Source: Scatomorpha sp036653715 (GTDB lineage: Bacteria > Bacillota > Clostridia > Oscillospirales > Oscillospiraceae). From it: DNA of 17,743 bases. A model generated the notes under the pieces. It did no database searches and was not told the DNA's origin. It saw only the letters and a list, made by a program, of their open reading frames with translations. The translations under genes and the position numbers were made by a program. Below, piece by piece: positions 1-7,489 of the stretch (its first letter is position 1; every line of letters starts with the position of its first letter). Location of the stretch: the NCBI GenBank assembly GCA_036653715.1, contig JAVVTL010000033.1, positions 1 to 17,743 of the forward strand, in the 5' to 3' direction.

Positions 1-87
1 TGGTGCCGGTGGCGGGGGTCGAACCCGCACGGTATTGCTACCACTGGATTTTGAGTCCAGCACGTCTGCCAATTCCATCACACCGGC
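1..87 (-). tRNA. tRNA-Leu (anticodon CAA), complete with encoded CCA
   Basis: Read on the minus strand, the acceptor arm GCCGGTG (87-81) pairs with CACCGGC (11-5), followed by discriminator A and an encoded CCA (3-1). The anticodon stem CTGGA/TCCAG encloses the loop CTCAAAA, giving anticodon CAA, which reads UUG leucine codons. The long variable arm (class II tRNA) and the T-loop TTCGACC fit leucine. The gene ends exactly at the left edge of the window, so its terminator, or any further tRNA genes downstream, are not visible. Confidence 0.96.
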
Positions 88-96
88 GTTCGGAAA

Positions 97-125
97 ATTA
101 TACAACACCGGGCGACACTTTTCAA
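97..125 (-). promoter_or_regulatory. Promoter of tRNA-Leu
   Basis: On the minus strand there is a -35 TTGAAA (125-120), a 17-nt spacer and a consensus -10 TATAAT (102-97). The predicted start site is near 90, only about 3 nt before the first tRNA base. The -35 box overlaps the TGA stop codon (124-122) of the upstream phosphopantetheinyl transferase gene. The motifs are read directly; activity is inferred. Confidence 0.75.
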
Positions 126-685
126 GTGCAAATCTCCTCCGGCGGCACAATTATTAGGCGCTCGGCAAAATCGCCGCCGTAGGCGCTCACCGCGGCACAG
201 CAGCCCGCCGCCTCATACAGCCGCGAGTGCACCCCCGACACGGGCGCCACTATGCCGCCCCCGCTCAGCGAAAAGCGCATTGTGCGCAGGCTGCCTTCAC
301 CGCAAAGCTTATACACGCTCTCTCTCAGCGTCCACAGGCCGAAAAAGCCGAAGCTCTCCAGCTCCTGCTCCGTCGCCGTGGCAAGAAGCCGCGCCGGCGG
401 CTCGCGCAGAGCCTCTATATCCGCGCCCACAGGCTCCTCCGAAAGCGCCGCCAAAACATGACCCGAGGTATGGCTGAGCGAAAAGCAGCGCCCCGCGACG
501 CCCGCAAAGCACGGCTTCCCACGCGCGTCAAGCTCCACGGGCGGAAGCTCGCGCAGACCCCAGCTCTCGCGCGCCGCAAAGGCCAAAAGCGACCACGCAA
601 ACGCGCTCCCCGCGCTCGACGTTCTCCCCCTGCTTATCGCCCGAGCGGCGTCAAGGCCGCATGTATCCGCATAGTATAACCACAT
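122..685 (-). CDS. 4'-phosphopantetheinyl transferase (Sfp/AcpT superfamily)
   Basis: This enzyme transfers the phosphopantetheine arm of CoA to a serine of an acyl, peptidyl or aryl carrier protein, in the cytoplasm. Counting from the ATG at 685, motif P1 is near residues 56-58 (GKP), P2 is FSLSHT with H72, the metal-binding GADIE has D89 and E91, and P3 is WTLRESVYK with E122 and K126. These are the diagnostic residues of the Sfp superfamily. At 187 residues it is shorter than Sfp itself. The ATG at 685 is chosen because GGAGGAG lies 7-9 nt upstream; an in-frame TTG at 703 would put that ribosome binding site inside the gene. The substrate carrier is unknown: no synthase gene is in the window, so it may be a primary-metabolism enzyme replacing or supplementing AcpS. 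A hairpin overlaps the ribosome binding site (see 693-738). Confidence 0.88.
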   Translation of the reverse strand: MWLYYADTCGLDAARAISRGRTSSAGSAFAWSLLAFAARESWGLRELPPVELDARGKPCFAGVAGRCFSLSHTSGHVLAALSEEPVGADIEALREPPARLLATATEQELESFGFFGLWTLRESVYKLCGEGSLRTMRFSLSGGGIVAPVSGVHSRLYEAAGCCAAVSAYGGDFAERLIIVPPEEICT

Positions 686-692
686 AAAATCA

Positions 693-738
693 CTCCTCCG
701 CAAGCTCCCCGCTCAAGCCCCCGACGGAGCTTGCGGAG
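693..738 (-). promoter_or_regulatory. Leader hairpin covering the ribosome binding site of the phosphopantetheinyl transferase
   Basis: A perfect 13-bp inverted repeat, CTCCGCAAGCTCC (696-708) and GGAGCTTGCGGAG (726-738), is separated by 17 nt. In the minus-strand mRNA the downstream arm ends in GCGGAG and runs into the Shine-Dalgarno GGAGGAG (699-693), so the upstream CTCCGC pairs with half of it. No U-tract follows, so it is not a typical terminator. It could regulate translation or be a DNA operator; only the symmetry and overlap are seen. Confidence 0.6.
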
Positions 739-813
739 CTAACCTTATACCCCAAATTCTGCGATAAGTATACTATCATTTGTAATTTCGCGCTACCATT
801 ATGACAAAATACA

Positions 814-850
814 TGATATAATGTAAAAGTTAAAGAGGCAGTAAGAGGTG
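814..850 (+). promoter_or_regulatory. Extended -10 promoter and ribosome binding site of the response-regulator operon
   Basis: A consensus TATAAT (817-822) is preceded by TG at 814-815, the extended -10 form TGnTATAAT. The -35 position (around 794-799, TACCAT) is poor, which is usual for extended -10 promoters. AAGAGGTG (843-850) lies 7 nt before the ATG at 858. It sits in the only sizeable intergenic space upstream of the plus-strand gene run. Confidence 0.65.
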
Positions 851-857
851 CGCTACT

Positions 858-1544
858 ATGAAGAAGGTCCTTGTACTTGAAGATGAGTCCGGAATACGCA
901 GCTTTGTGGTCATAAACCTTCGCCGCTCCGGCTATGAGCCGATTGAGGCCGCCACAGGCGACGAAGCCCTGCACAGGCTCGCAGAAAACCCCGACATCGG
1001 CGTCGCCCTGCTTGACGTCATGCTCCCTGATATTGACGGCTTTGAGGTCTGCCGCCGCATTCGCGCTTCCGGCTCAAAGATGGGTATAATTATCCTCTCC
1101 GCCCTCGGGCAGGAGATGGACAAGGTCACCGGCCTCATGACCGGCGCCGACGATTACGTCACCAAGCCCTTTTCCCCCGCCGAGCTGCTCGCGCGGGTGG
1201 ACGCCCTCTACCGCCGCATCGGCGGGGACGAGGAAACCGAGGAGCCGGAGCTGAAAAGCGGCCCCTTCCTTCTCAATCCGCGCAACCGCACCCTCGATAA
1301 GGGCGGCAGGCGCGTCAAGCTCACCCAAACCGAATACTCCATCATGAAGCTCTTTATGGAAAACCCCGGCAAAGCACTCTCGCGCGAGGATATCCTCACC
1401 AGCGTTTGGGGCGTCGAATACAGCGGCGAGCTGAAAATCGTTGACGTCAACATCCGCCGTCTCCGCCTGAAAATCGAGGATTCACCCACGCTTCCGGTTT
1501 ACATAACCACCATATGGGGCTACGGCTACAAATGGGGGTTTTGA
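858..1544 (+). CDS. OmpR/PhoB-family response regulator
   Basis: This is a DNA-binding response regulator of 228 residues, the usual length. The receiver domain (1-120) has the acidic pair D9/E10, phosphoacceptor D53 in LLDVMLPD, switch residue S81, Y100 and the conserved K103 in TKPF. The C-terminal winged helix (about 135-228) has the family pattern LTQTEYSIMKLF, the recognition-helix segment VDVNIRRLRLKI and the closing wing GYGYKWGF. The histidine kinase follows after 6 nt, so they are cognate partners. Residues that would reveal the target regulon or signal are not recognisable. It is the first gene of a run that continues into yqhQ-like, prmC and recA. Confidence 0.93.
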   Translation: MKKVLVLEDESGIRSFVVINLRRSGYEPIEAATGDEALHRLAENPDIGVALLDVMLPDIDGFEVCRRIRASGSKMGIIILSALGQEMDKVTGLMTGADDYVTKPFSPAELLARVDALYRRIGGDEETEEPELKSGPFLLNPRNRTLDKGGRRVKLTQTEYSIMKLFMENPGKALSREDILTSVWGVEYSGELKIVDVNIRRLRLKIEDSPTLPVYITTIWGYGYKWGF

Positions 1545-1550
1545 GCTGCT

Positions 1551-2606
1551 TTGAACACTAACCACACTAATCTGATAATCCGCCTAAACGAGCTGAAGGC
1601 AAAGCTTCCGCCCTTCCTGCGGGGACTCAAGGGCGTATGGCTTGCGGGCTCTGTGCTCTGCATTTTCGATGTCTGCCTCGCTATTTATTTGGCACTGCGC
1701 GGACATGCGGGCTGGGCGCTGTTCTTCTCGTTTTTTGCCGTTTTGCTACCCCTGCTCTCCAACATTTGGTTCCGTTTTCGGGTGATAAACCCCATACTCG
1801 GACTGGGTGACATGGCGCGGCGCATAGCCGAGGGCAGCTATGGCACCCTATGCGAAAAATTTTCCGATGACGAGATCGGAATCCTCACCGAAGCCATAAA
1901 CGACATGTCCGTCAAGATAGGCGCGGCGGGAAAGACGCAGTCGGATTTCATCTCCTCCGTCTCCCACGAGCTGCGCACGCCGCTCACCGCCATAACCGGC
2001 TGGGGCGAGACGCTCCTCTACGACAGCGCCATTCAGGGCGACTCGCGGCGCGGGGTCGAGATAATCTCCAAGGAAGCGGGACGGCTCACCAACATGGTCG
2101 AGGAGCTTTTGGAGTTCACCCGAATAAGAGACGGGCGCTTCACCCTGAACCTTGAGCCGGTTGACCTCTGCAGCGAGACGGAGGACGTGGTCTTCACCTA
2201 TGGCGAGCTGCTCCGACAGGAGGAGCTGCAGCTTCTCTATGAGCCGCCGGAGGGGGACATCCCGCCCATCACCGGCGACCCGCGACGCCTGAAACAGGTC
2301 ATCCTCAACATCCTCGACAACGCCGCGAAATACGGGCGCGGCGGCGGGAGCATTGAGCTTTCCATAGCGCAAGCGGGCGAATATGTCACGCTCACCGTCC
2401 GCGATCACGGACCCGGCATACCGGCGCAGGAGCTGCCGCATGTCAAGGAGCGCTTCTACAAGGGCAAATCCAAGGAACGCGGCAGCGGCATAGGCCTTGC
2501 CGTCTGCGACGAGATTATCACCCGCCACGGCGGAAGCCTTATCGTTGAAAACGCCGAGGGCGGCGGTACGCTCGTCACCGTGCGTCTGCCCGTCAAAACC
2601 CAATAA
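1551..2606 (+). CDS. Membrane sensor histidine kinase (HAMP-HisKA-HATPase_c)
   Basis: This kinase phosphorylates the regulator encoded just upstream. Two membrane segments (about 30-49 and 54-74) are joined by only a few residues, so there is almost no extracellular sensor loop; the signal is probably sensed in or at the membrane. A HAMP-like linker follows (about 75-125), then HisKA with phosphoacceptor H139 in SHELRTP. The ATPase domain has the N-box (LDNAAKYG, N257), the G1 motif DHGPGI (D285), the F-like RFYKGK (301-306) and the G2 motif GSGIGLAV (311-318). The 351-residue reading starts at TTG 1551, with GGGGG about 11 nt upstream; no ATG lies nearby in frame, so the start is moderately certain. 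Confidence 0.9.
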   Translation: MNTNHTNLIIRLNELKAKLPPFLRGLKGVWLAGSVLCIFDVCLAIYLALRGHAGWALFFSFFAVLLPLLSNIWFRFRVINPILGLGDMARRIAEGSYGTLCEKFSDDEIGILTEAINDMSVKIGAAGKTQSDFISSVSHELRTPLTAITGWGETLLYDSAIQGDSRRGVEIISKEAGRLTNMVEELLEFTRIRDGRFTLNLEPVDLCSETEDVVFTYGELLRQEELQLLYEPPEGDIPPITGDPRRLKQVILNILDNAAKYGRGGGSIELSIAQAGEYVTLTVRDHGPGIPAQELPHVKERFYKGKSKERGSGIGLAVCDEIITRHGGSLIVENAEGGGTLVTVRLPVKTQ

Positions 2607-2621
2607 TTCAAGAGGTATTAT

Positions 2622-3565
2622 ATGGCACAAAAAGACACCGAAAACGTCTGCTTCCGCACAATGATAGGCGGGCAGGCACTCATAGAGGGCATCCTCATGC
2701 GCGGCCCCACAAAGCAGGCAATAGTCTGCCGCACGGCGGACGGAATCACCGAAAAGGTGGAGGACCTGAAGCTCATAAAGGACAAATACCCGATTTTGGG
2801 CCTGCCCTTTATCCGCGGCGTCGCCACCTTTTTAAGCTCCATGGCCTGCGGAGTAAAGGCGCTCACCTATTCCGCCGACCTCCTGCCGGAGGACGAACAG
2901 GACGAGCCCACAAAATTCGACAACTGGCTGGACAAGCACCTCGGCAGCGAGAAGGCCAAGAAATTCGCCATTGCGCTTGCCGTTGTACTCGGCATAGGGC
3001 TTGCCGTAACGCTGTTTGTTCTTCTGCCCACCTTCCTCGTCGGGCTTATACCCGGGCTTGCGGGAAAAACCGCGCTCCGCAGTCTTTTGGAGGGTCTCTG
3101 CAAGCTTGTCATTTTCTTTATCTACCTGCGTCTCTGCTCGGGCATGAAGGAAATGAAACGGCTATTCTCCTACCACGGTGCGGAGCACAAGACCATCTTC
3201 TGCTACGAGAAAAACCTGCCGCTCACCGTCGAGAACGTGCGGCCGCAGAGCCGTTTTCATCCCCGCTGCGGCACGAGCTTCCTGCTTGTCGTCATCGTCC
3301 TCGGCATACTGCTCGGCTTCCTCATTCAGGTGGACAACACGCTTGCCCGCATTGGGCTTCGGCTCCTGCTGCTGCCCGTGCTGGTCGGCATAGCCTATGA
3401 GCTTAACCGCTGGGTCGGGGGACACGACAACCTTCTCTCCCGCATCCTCTCCGCGCCCGGAAAATGGGTCCAGCGCCTGACTACCCACGAGCCGGACGAC
3501 GGCATGATAGAATGCGCCATCCGCGCCCTCGAGCTTGTTCTCCCCCAAGAAAAAGGCAAAGACTC
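2622..3565 (+). CDS. DUF1385 family membrane protein (YqhQ-like), 3' end in assembly gap
   Basis: The reading matches the DUF1385/YqhQ family of Firmicutes, whose function is unknown. Visible hallmarks are the N-terminal GGQALIEGILMRGP (16-29), YHGAEHKTIFCYE (184-196), RFHPRCGTSF (211-220) and ELNRWVGGHDN (260-270). Hydrophobic segments lie near 115-145, 156-172, 219-236 and 243-258, so it is an integral membrane protein with a soluble N-terminal part. The ATG at 2622 has AGAGGT 6-9 nt upstream and is 15 nt after the kinase stop. Family members are close to 320 residues and 314 are visible, so only the last few codons should be missing. Placement before prmC is a common Firmicutes arrangement. 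The reading frame that continues through the Ns is an artefact. Confidence 0.88.
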
Positions 3566-3665
3566 NNNNNNNNNNNNNNNNNNNNNNNNNNNNNNNNNNN
3601 NNNNNNNNNNNNNNNNNNNNNNNNNNNNNNNNNNNNNNNNNNNNNNNNNNNNNNNNNNNNNNNNN
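3566..3665. other. Assembly gap (100 N)
   Basis: Exactly 100 N, the conventional placeholder for a scaffold gap of unknown size. It removes the stop codon of the DUF1385 gene and the spacer to prmC, whose ribosome binding site (GGGGGTGGG, 3687-3695) is intact on the right side. Confidence 0.97.
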
Positions 3666-3699
3666 ACAGATTGTTTGTACCTTATTGGGGGTGGGAAAG

Positions 3700-4557
3700 A
3701 TGCCTAAGACTTATAATGACCTTTATATAGGCGTGCGAAACACGCTGAGGGAAAACGGCGTGGAGGCCGCCGGCGTGGAGGCGCGGCTTATCGTCGCGAC
3801 CGCCGCCGGCAAGACCACGGAGAAGCTCCTGCGGGATTTGCGGCTCTACGTCGCCGAGGACATGGAGGAGCGCGTCGCCGCAATGCTCGCGCGCAGACTC
3901 CGCGGCGAACCCGTCGCCTACATCACCGGCGTCTGGGAATTTATGGGCCTGCCCATGGAGGTAAGCCGCGACGTCCTCATACCGCGATCGGACACCGAGG
4001 TGCTGGCGCAGGCGGCAATCGACGCCCTCACCGGGCGCGCACAGGACGGGCGGGTGCTCGACCTCTGCTCCGGCTCCGGCTGCATCGGCTGCGCCATAGC
4101 CGCCGCTCTGCCGCAGGCACGCGTCGTCTTGGCGGACATATCGCCGGAGGCAATGGCGCTCGCAAAACGCAATGTCGAGCACAATCGGCTTCAGGGCCGC
4201 GTCTCCTTTATGGCGGTGGACGTCATGCGCGAGCCGCCTATAATGACCGGCAGCTTTGACCTGCTCGTCTCAAACCCGCCCTATATTCCCACCGTGGATA
4301 TTCTGACGCTCGACCCCTCCGTTCGGGACTATGAGCCCGTCTGGGCGCTTGACGGCGGCGAGGACGGACTGGACTTCTACCGCGCCATCCTGCGCAACTG
4401 GAAATCCGTCATCCGCCCCGGCGGCCGCCTCATGTTCGAGGTCGGCGAGGAACAGGCCGACACCGTCAAGGACCTTCTCCTCTTTTCCGGCTTCCATGAC
4501 GTCCTCCTGACAGAGGATACGCGCGGCGTCCAACGCGTCGTCTCCGCAAGACTTTAA
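3700..4557 (+). CDS. prmC: Release factor glutamine methyltransferase PrmC (HemK)
   Basis: PrmC uses S-adenosylmethionine to N5-methylate the glutamine of the GGQ motif in peptide-chain release factors, improving termination. From the ATG at 3700 the protein has 285 residues, the usual length. The N-terminal helical domain has RLRGEPVAYITG (66-77) and the FMGLPMEVSRDVLIPRSDTE region (81-100). The SAM-binding motif I is DLCSGSGCIG (121-130), an acidic D147 ends strand 2, and the catalytic NPPY is at 192-195. The start is supported by a purine-rich GGGGGTGGGAAAG immediately upstream. The release factor gene prfA, often its neighbour, is not seen; recA follows after 55 nt. Confidence 0.95.
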   Translation: MPKTYNDLYIGVRNTLRENGVEAAGVEARLIVATAAGKTTEKLLRDLRLYVAEDMEERVAAMLARRLRGEPVAYITGVWEFMGLPMEVSRDVLIPRSDTEVLAQAAIDALTGRAQDGRVLDLCSGSGCIGCAIAAALPQARVVLADISPEAMALAKRNVEHNRLQGRVSFMAVDVMREPPIMTGSFDLLVSNPPYIPTVDILTLDPSVRDYEPVWALDGGEDGLDFYRAILRNWKSVIRPGGRLMFEVGEEQADTVKDLLLFSGFHDVLLTEDTRGVQRVVSARL

Positions 4558-4612
4558 AAAAACCGCCGCTCCCACACAGCATTAAAACTAATATTAATAA
4601 CGAGGTGCAGTA

Positions 4613-5719
4613 ATGGCCGATAAGAAAAAAACAATTACCCCCACTCCCGCTCCCGCAGTCGGAAGCGACAAGAAAAAAGCCCTTGACACCGCCATTGCCC
4701 AGATTGAAAAAACCTACGGCAAGGGTGCCATCATGCGCCTCGGCGACGATATCGCCGTTAATGTGGACTTCATCTCCAGCGGCTCGCTCTCGCTCGACCT
4801 CGCGCTCGGCATCGGCGGCGTTCCCCGCGGGCGCATTGTCGAGATATACGGCCCCGAGTCCTGCGGCAAAACGACGCTCGCGCTCCATATCGTCGCCAGC
4901 GCCCAAAAAAGCGGCGGCGAGGCCGCCTATATCGACGTCGAGCATGCGCTCGAGCCGGCCTATGCCCGCGCCCTCGGCGTGGATATCGACAATCTTCTCA
5001 TCTCCCAGCCGGACACCGGCGAGCAGGCGCTCGAGATAACCGAGCAGCTCGTGCGCTCCGGCGCGCTCGACGTGGTCGTCATCGACTCCGTTGCGGCGCT
5101 TCTGCCCCGCAGCGAGCTTGAGGGCGAGATGGGCGATTCCTCCGTCGGCGTCGTCGCGCGGCTCATGAGCCAGGCGCTCCGCAAGCTCGCCGGCGTCGTC
5201 TCCAAAACCGGCTGCATCGTGGTCTTCATAAACCAGCTCCGCGAGAAAATCGGCGTCATGTACGGCAACCCCGAGACAACTCCCGGCGGCCGCGCCCTCA
5301 AATACTTCGCCAGCGTCCGCATCGACATGCGCCGCATCGAATCCCTCAAAAACGGCACCGAGGTCATCGGCAACCGCACCCGCGCCAAGGTCATCAAAAA
5401 CAAGGTCGCGCCCCCCTTCAAGGAAGCGGAGTTCGATATCATCTACGGTCAGGGCATCTCCAAGGTCGGCGAGATAATCGACCTCGGCGTGAAGCTCGAG
5501 CTGATTGATAAATCCGGCGCGTGGTTCAGCGTCGGCGAGACGCGCATACAGGGCCGCGACGGACTGCGCGAGTACCTCGACCAGCACAGGGAAATTATGG
5601 ACAAGCTCGAGGCGGACATTCGCGAAAACGCCCACAAGCTCATGACCCCGCAGGCGCGCAAGGCCGCCGTCGCCGCAGGCCGCGCCGTGGACGTCAGCGC
5701 CGAGGACTTTGAGGGCTGA
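4613..5719 (+). CDS. recA: Recombinase RecA
   Basis: RecA forms filaments on single-stranded DNA, drives strand exchange and triggers LexA cleavage. The 368-residue protein has Walker A GPESCGKTT (80-88), Walker B VVVIDSVAAL (154-163), loop 2 around FINQLREKIGVMYGNPETTPGG (205-226 region) and the conserved ALKYFASVR. Walker A carries Cys where E. coli RecA has Ser; the key Lys and Thr are intact. A proline/threonine-rich stretch of about 12 residues near the N-terminus (7-18) looks like a lineage-specific insertion before the usual core. GAGGTG lies 5 nt before the ATG. The 55-nt spacer from prmC shows neither a clear promoter nor a LexA-type operator, so co-transcription with prmC is likely. 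Confidence 0.98.
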   Translation: MADKKKTITPTPAPAVGSDKKKALDTAIAQIEKTYGKGAIMRLGDDIAVNVDFISSGSLSLDLALGIGGVPRGRIVEIYGPESCGKTTLALHIVASAQKSGGEAAYIDVEHALEPAYARALGVDIDNLLISQPDTGEQALEITEQLVRSGALDVVVIDSVAALLPRSELEGEMGDSSVGVVARLMSQALRKLAGVVSKTGCIVVFINQLREKIGVMYGNPETTPGGRALKYFASVRIDMRRIESLKNGTEVIGNRTRAKVIKNKVAPPFKEAEFDIIYGQGISKVGEIIDLGVKLELIDKSGAWFSVGETRIQGRDGLREYLDQHREIMDKLEADIRENAHKLMTPQARKAAVAAGRAVDVSAEDFEG

Positions 5720-5723
5720 TGCT

Positions 5724-6182
5724 TTGACGCCCGAGGAAACAAAAAAACGCGCGCTCAGGCTCCTTGAAAAGCGCGACTATTCCCGCGGCGAGCTCATCGC
5801 CAAGCTCATGGAAAAGGGCGCGGAGGAAAATGACGCAATCGCCGTCGTTGACCGTCTCGTCGAGCTGCGCTTCATAAACGACGAGAGCTACGCCGCCATG
5901 ATAGTCCGCCACTACGCCGCAAAGGGCTTCGGTGCCGCGCGGATAAGAGAAGAACTGCGCCGCCGCCGTATCCCGCGCGAAATGTGGGACGCCGCGCTCT
6001 CCGATTTGCCCGATTCGGGCGAGACGGTCTACGCCCTGCTCACCGCAAAGCTCAGAAGCGACGCGCCCGACAGGGACGAGCTTCGCCGCGCCTCGGACGC
6101 TCTGCGCCGCCGCGGCTTCACATGGGAACAGGTGCGCGGAGCCATCGAAAGATTTAATACGGAAAGGAATTCCGACACATGA
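5724..6182 (+). CDS. recX: Regulatory protein RecX
   Basis: RecX caps or destabilises RecA filaments and so tunes recombinase activity. The 152-residue reading shows the expected tandem three-helix repeats: ALRLLEKRDYSRGELIAKL at the start, then VVDRLVELRFINDESYAAMIVR, GAARIREELRRRRIP, and the C-terminal repeat ALRRRGFTWEQVRGAIERF. The start is taken as TTG 5724, four nt after the recA stop, because GAGGG (5711-5715) lies 8 nt upstream; an earlier in-frame TTG at 5709 has a badly spaced ribosome binding site. The gene overlaps rimO by an ATGA, so translation is probably coupled from recA to recX to rimO. Confidence 0.92.
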   Translation: MTPEETKKRALRLLEKRDYSRGELIAKLMEKGAEENDAIAVVDRLVELRFINDESYAAMIVRHYAAKGFGAARIREELRRRRIPREMWDAALSDLPDSGETVYALLTAKLRSDAPDRDELRRASDALRRRGFTWEQVRGAIERFNTERNSDT

Positions 6183-7489
6183 ATGTGGGACTTATATCCC
6201 TTGGCTGCGCCAAAAATCAGGTAGCCTCGGAACAGATGCTCTTTCTCCTTCGGGAGGCCGGGCACACCCTCGTGACGGACGAGACGCAGGCGGACGCCAT
6301 CGTCATAAATACCTGCGCCTTCATCGAGGACGCCAAGCAGGAGGCAATCGACACCATCCTTGAGACGGCAAAGCTGAAGGAAACCGCGAAGCTCAAAAAG
6401 CTCATAGTCACCGGCTGCCTCGCCCAACTCTATAAAGAACAGGTCGCGCAGGAGCTGCCGGAGGTCGATGCAATCGTCGGCGTGGGCAGCTACGACGAGA
6501 TTGTCACTGTCCTTGACGAGACCTTCGCGGGGGCCGGCCCCTGCCTTATAGGCCCCAACGGCGGCCCCCTCTGCGAGGTACCGAGAGTAGTCAGCACAGG
6601 CTCCGTCTGGGCATATCTTCTCATTGCCGAGGGCTGCGACAACCACTGCTCCTACTGCATCATTCCGCGCATACGCGGCCCCTTCCGCAGCCGCAGCCCG
6701 GAGAACATCCTTGACGAGGCGCGGACTCTTGCCGCAGCAGGCTACAGCGAAATTATCCTTGTTGCGCAGGACCTCACCCGCTACGGCCGCGACCTCCCCG
6801 GCAAGCCGAGCCTTGCCTCCCTCCTCACCGAGCTTTGCAAGACAGACGGCGTCAAATGGATACGTCTCCACTACCTCTACCCCAACGAGCTGAACGACGA
6901 GCTCATCGAGGTCATCGCCAATGAGCCGAAGATTGTCAAATATCTTGACATCCCCATACAGCACATAAACGACACCATCCTCAAAAAAATGAACAGGCGC
7001 GACACCTCCGCCTCCATCCGCGCACTCTTCAAAAAGCTCCGCGCGCGCATCCCCTCGCTCGTCCTGCGCACCAGCCTCATAACCGGCCTGCCCTACGAAA
7101 ATGAGGCCGAATTTGAAGAGCTTTGCGAGTTTCTGCGCGAGGCAAAAATCGAACGCGCGGGCGTTTTCCCCTTCTCACCGGAGGAGGACACCCCCGCCGC
7201 CGACATGCCGCATGTCGATTCCGACACCGCCCGCGAGCGCGCCGAGAAGATTTTGGAGCTTCAGGCCGAGGTCATGGACGAGTGGGAGCGCTCACTCATC
7301 GGCAGCACCGTTCCTGTCCTCTGCGAGGACTGGGACGATGAGCGAAATCTCCATGTCGGGCGCGGCTACTTCGACTCCCCCGGCATCGACGGACAGGTCG
7401 CCTTCGGCGGCGACTGCGCGATAGGGGAAATCAAAAACGTCAAAATACTCTCCGCAGAGGACGGAGAGCTGATGGGAGAGACAATATGA
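6179..7489 (+). CDS. rimO: Ribosomal protein S12 methylthiotransferase RimO
   Basis: RimO is a radical-SAM enzyme that adds a methylthio group to the conserved aspartate of ribosomal protein S12. The N-terminal UPF0004 domain holds the auxiliary cluster cysteines C10, C46 and C80. The radical-SAM cluster is CDNHCSYC (C153, C157, C160). A C-terminal TRAM domain (about 375-436) ends the 436-residue protein, a normal length. The N-terminal motif reads GCAKNQVASEQM, with Ala where many homologues have Asp (VDSE). The start ATG overlaps the recX stop and the end overlaps the pgsA start, both as ATGA. MiaB is the close paralogue; the GCAKN start and short TRAM region favour RimO. Confidence 0.93.
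   Translation: MNVGLISLGCAKNQVASEQMLFLLREAGHTLVTDETQADAIVINTCAFIEDAKQEAIDTILETAKLKETAKLKKLIVTGCLAQLYKEQVAQELPEVDAIVGVGSYDEIVTVLDETFAGAGPCLIGPNGGPLCEVPRVVSTGSVWAYLLIAEGCDNHCSYCIIPRIRGPFRSRSPENILDEARTLAAAGYSEIILVAQDLTRYGRDLPGKPSLASLLTELCKTDGVKWIRLHYLYPNELNDELIEVIANEPKIVKYLDIPIQHINDTILKKMNRRDTSASIRALFKKLRARIPSLVLRTSLITGLPYENEAEFEELCEFLREAKIERAGVFPFSPEEDTPAADMPHVDSDTARERAEKILELQAEVMDEWERSLIGSTVPVLCEDWDDERNLHVGRGYFDSPGIDGQVAFGGDCAIGEIKNVKILSAEDGELMGETI

Noticed and set aside
227..679. Arginine-rich plus-strand frame opposite the phosphopantetheinyl transferase
   Set aside because: Basic, repetitive composition typical of antisense frames in GC-rich genes; no ribosome binding site.
704..857. A second promoter on the minus strand for the phosphopantetheinyl transferase (TATACT near 770-780)
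   Set aside because: A -10-like hexamer is present but no acceptable -35 or extended element could be paired with it, so it is not listed.
1848..2630. Long minus-strand open frame (260 codons) opposite the histidine kinase
   Set aside because: It is the antisense shadow of a strong kinase gene in GC-rich DNA, with no recognisable domain and no suitable ribosome binding site.
3535..3707. Continuous reading frames passing through the run of N
   Set aside because: N cannot encode a stop, so these frames are artefacts; prmC is started at 3700 instead.
4466..5635. Minus-strand open frame of 389 codons opposite recA
   Set aside because: Antisense to a fully conserved recA; composition is Ala/Gly/Asp-rich without any family motif, as expected from codon bias.
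6029..6964. Minus-strand open frame opposite recX and rimO
   Set aside because: It crosses two well-supported genes on the other strand and has no motif of its own.
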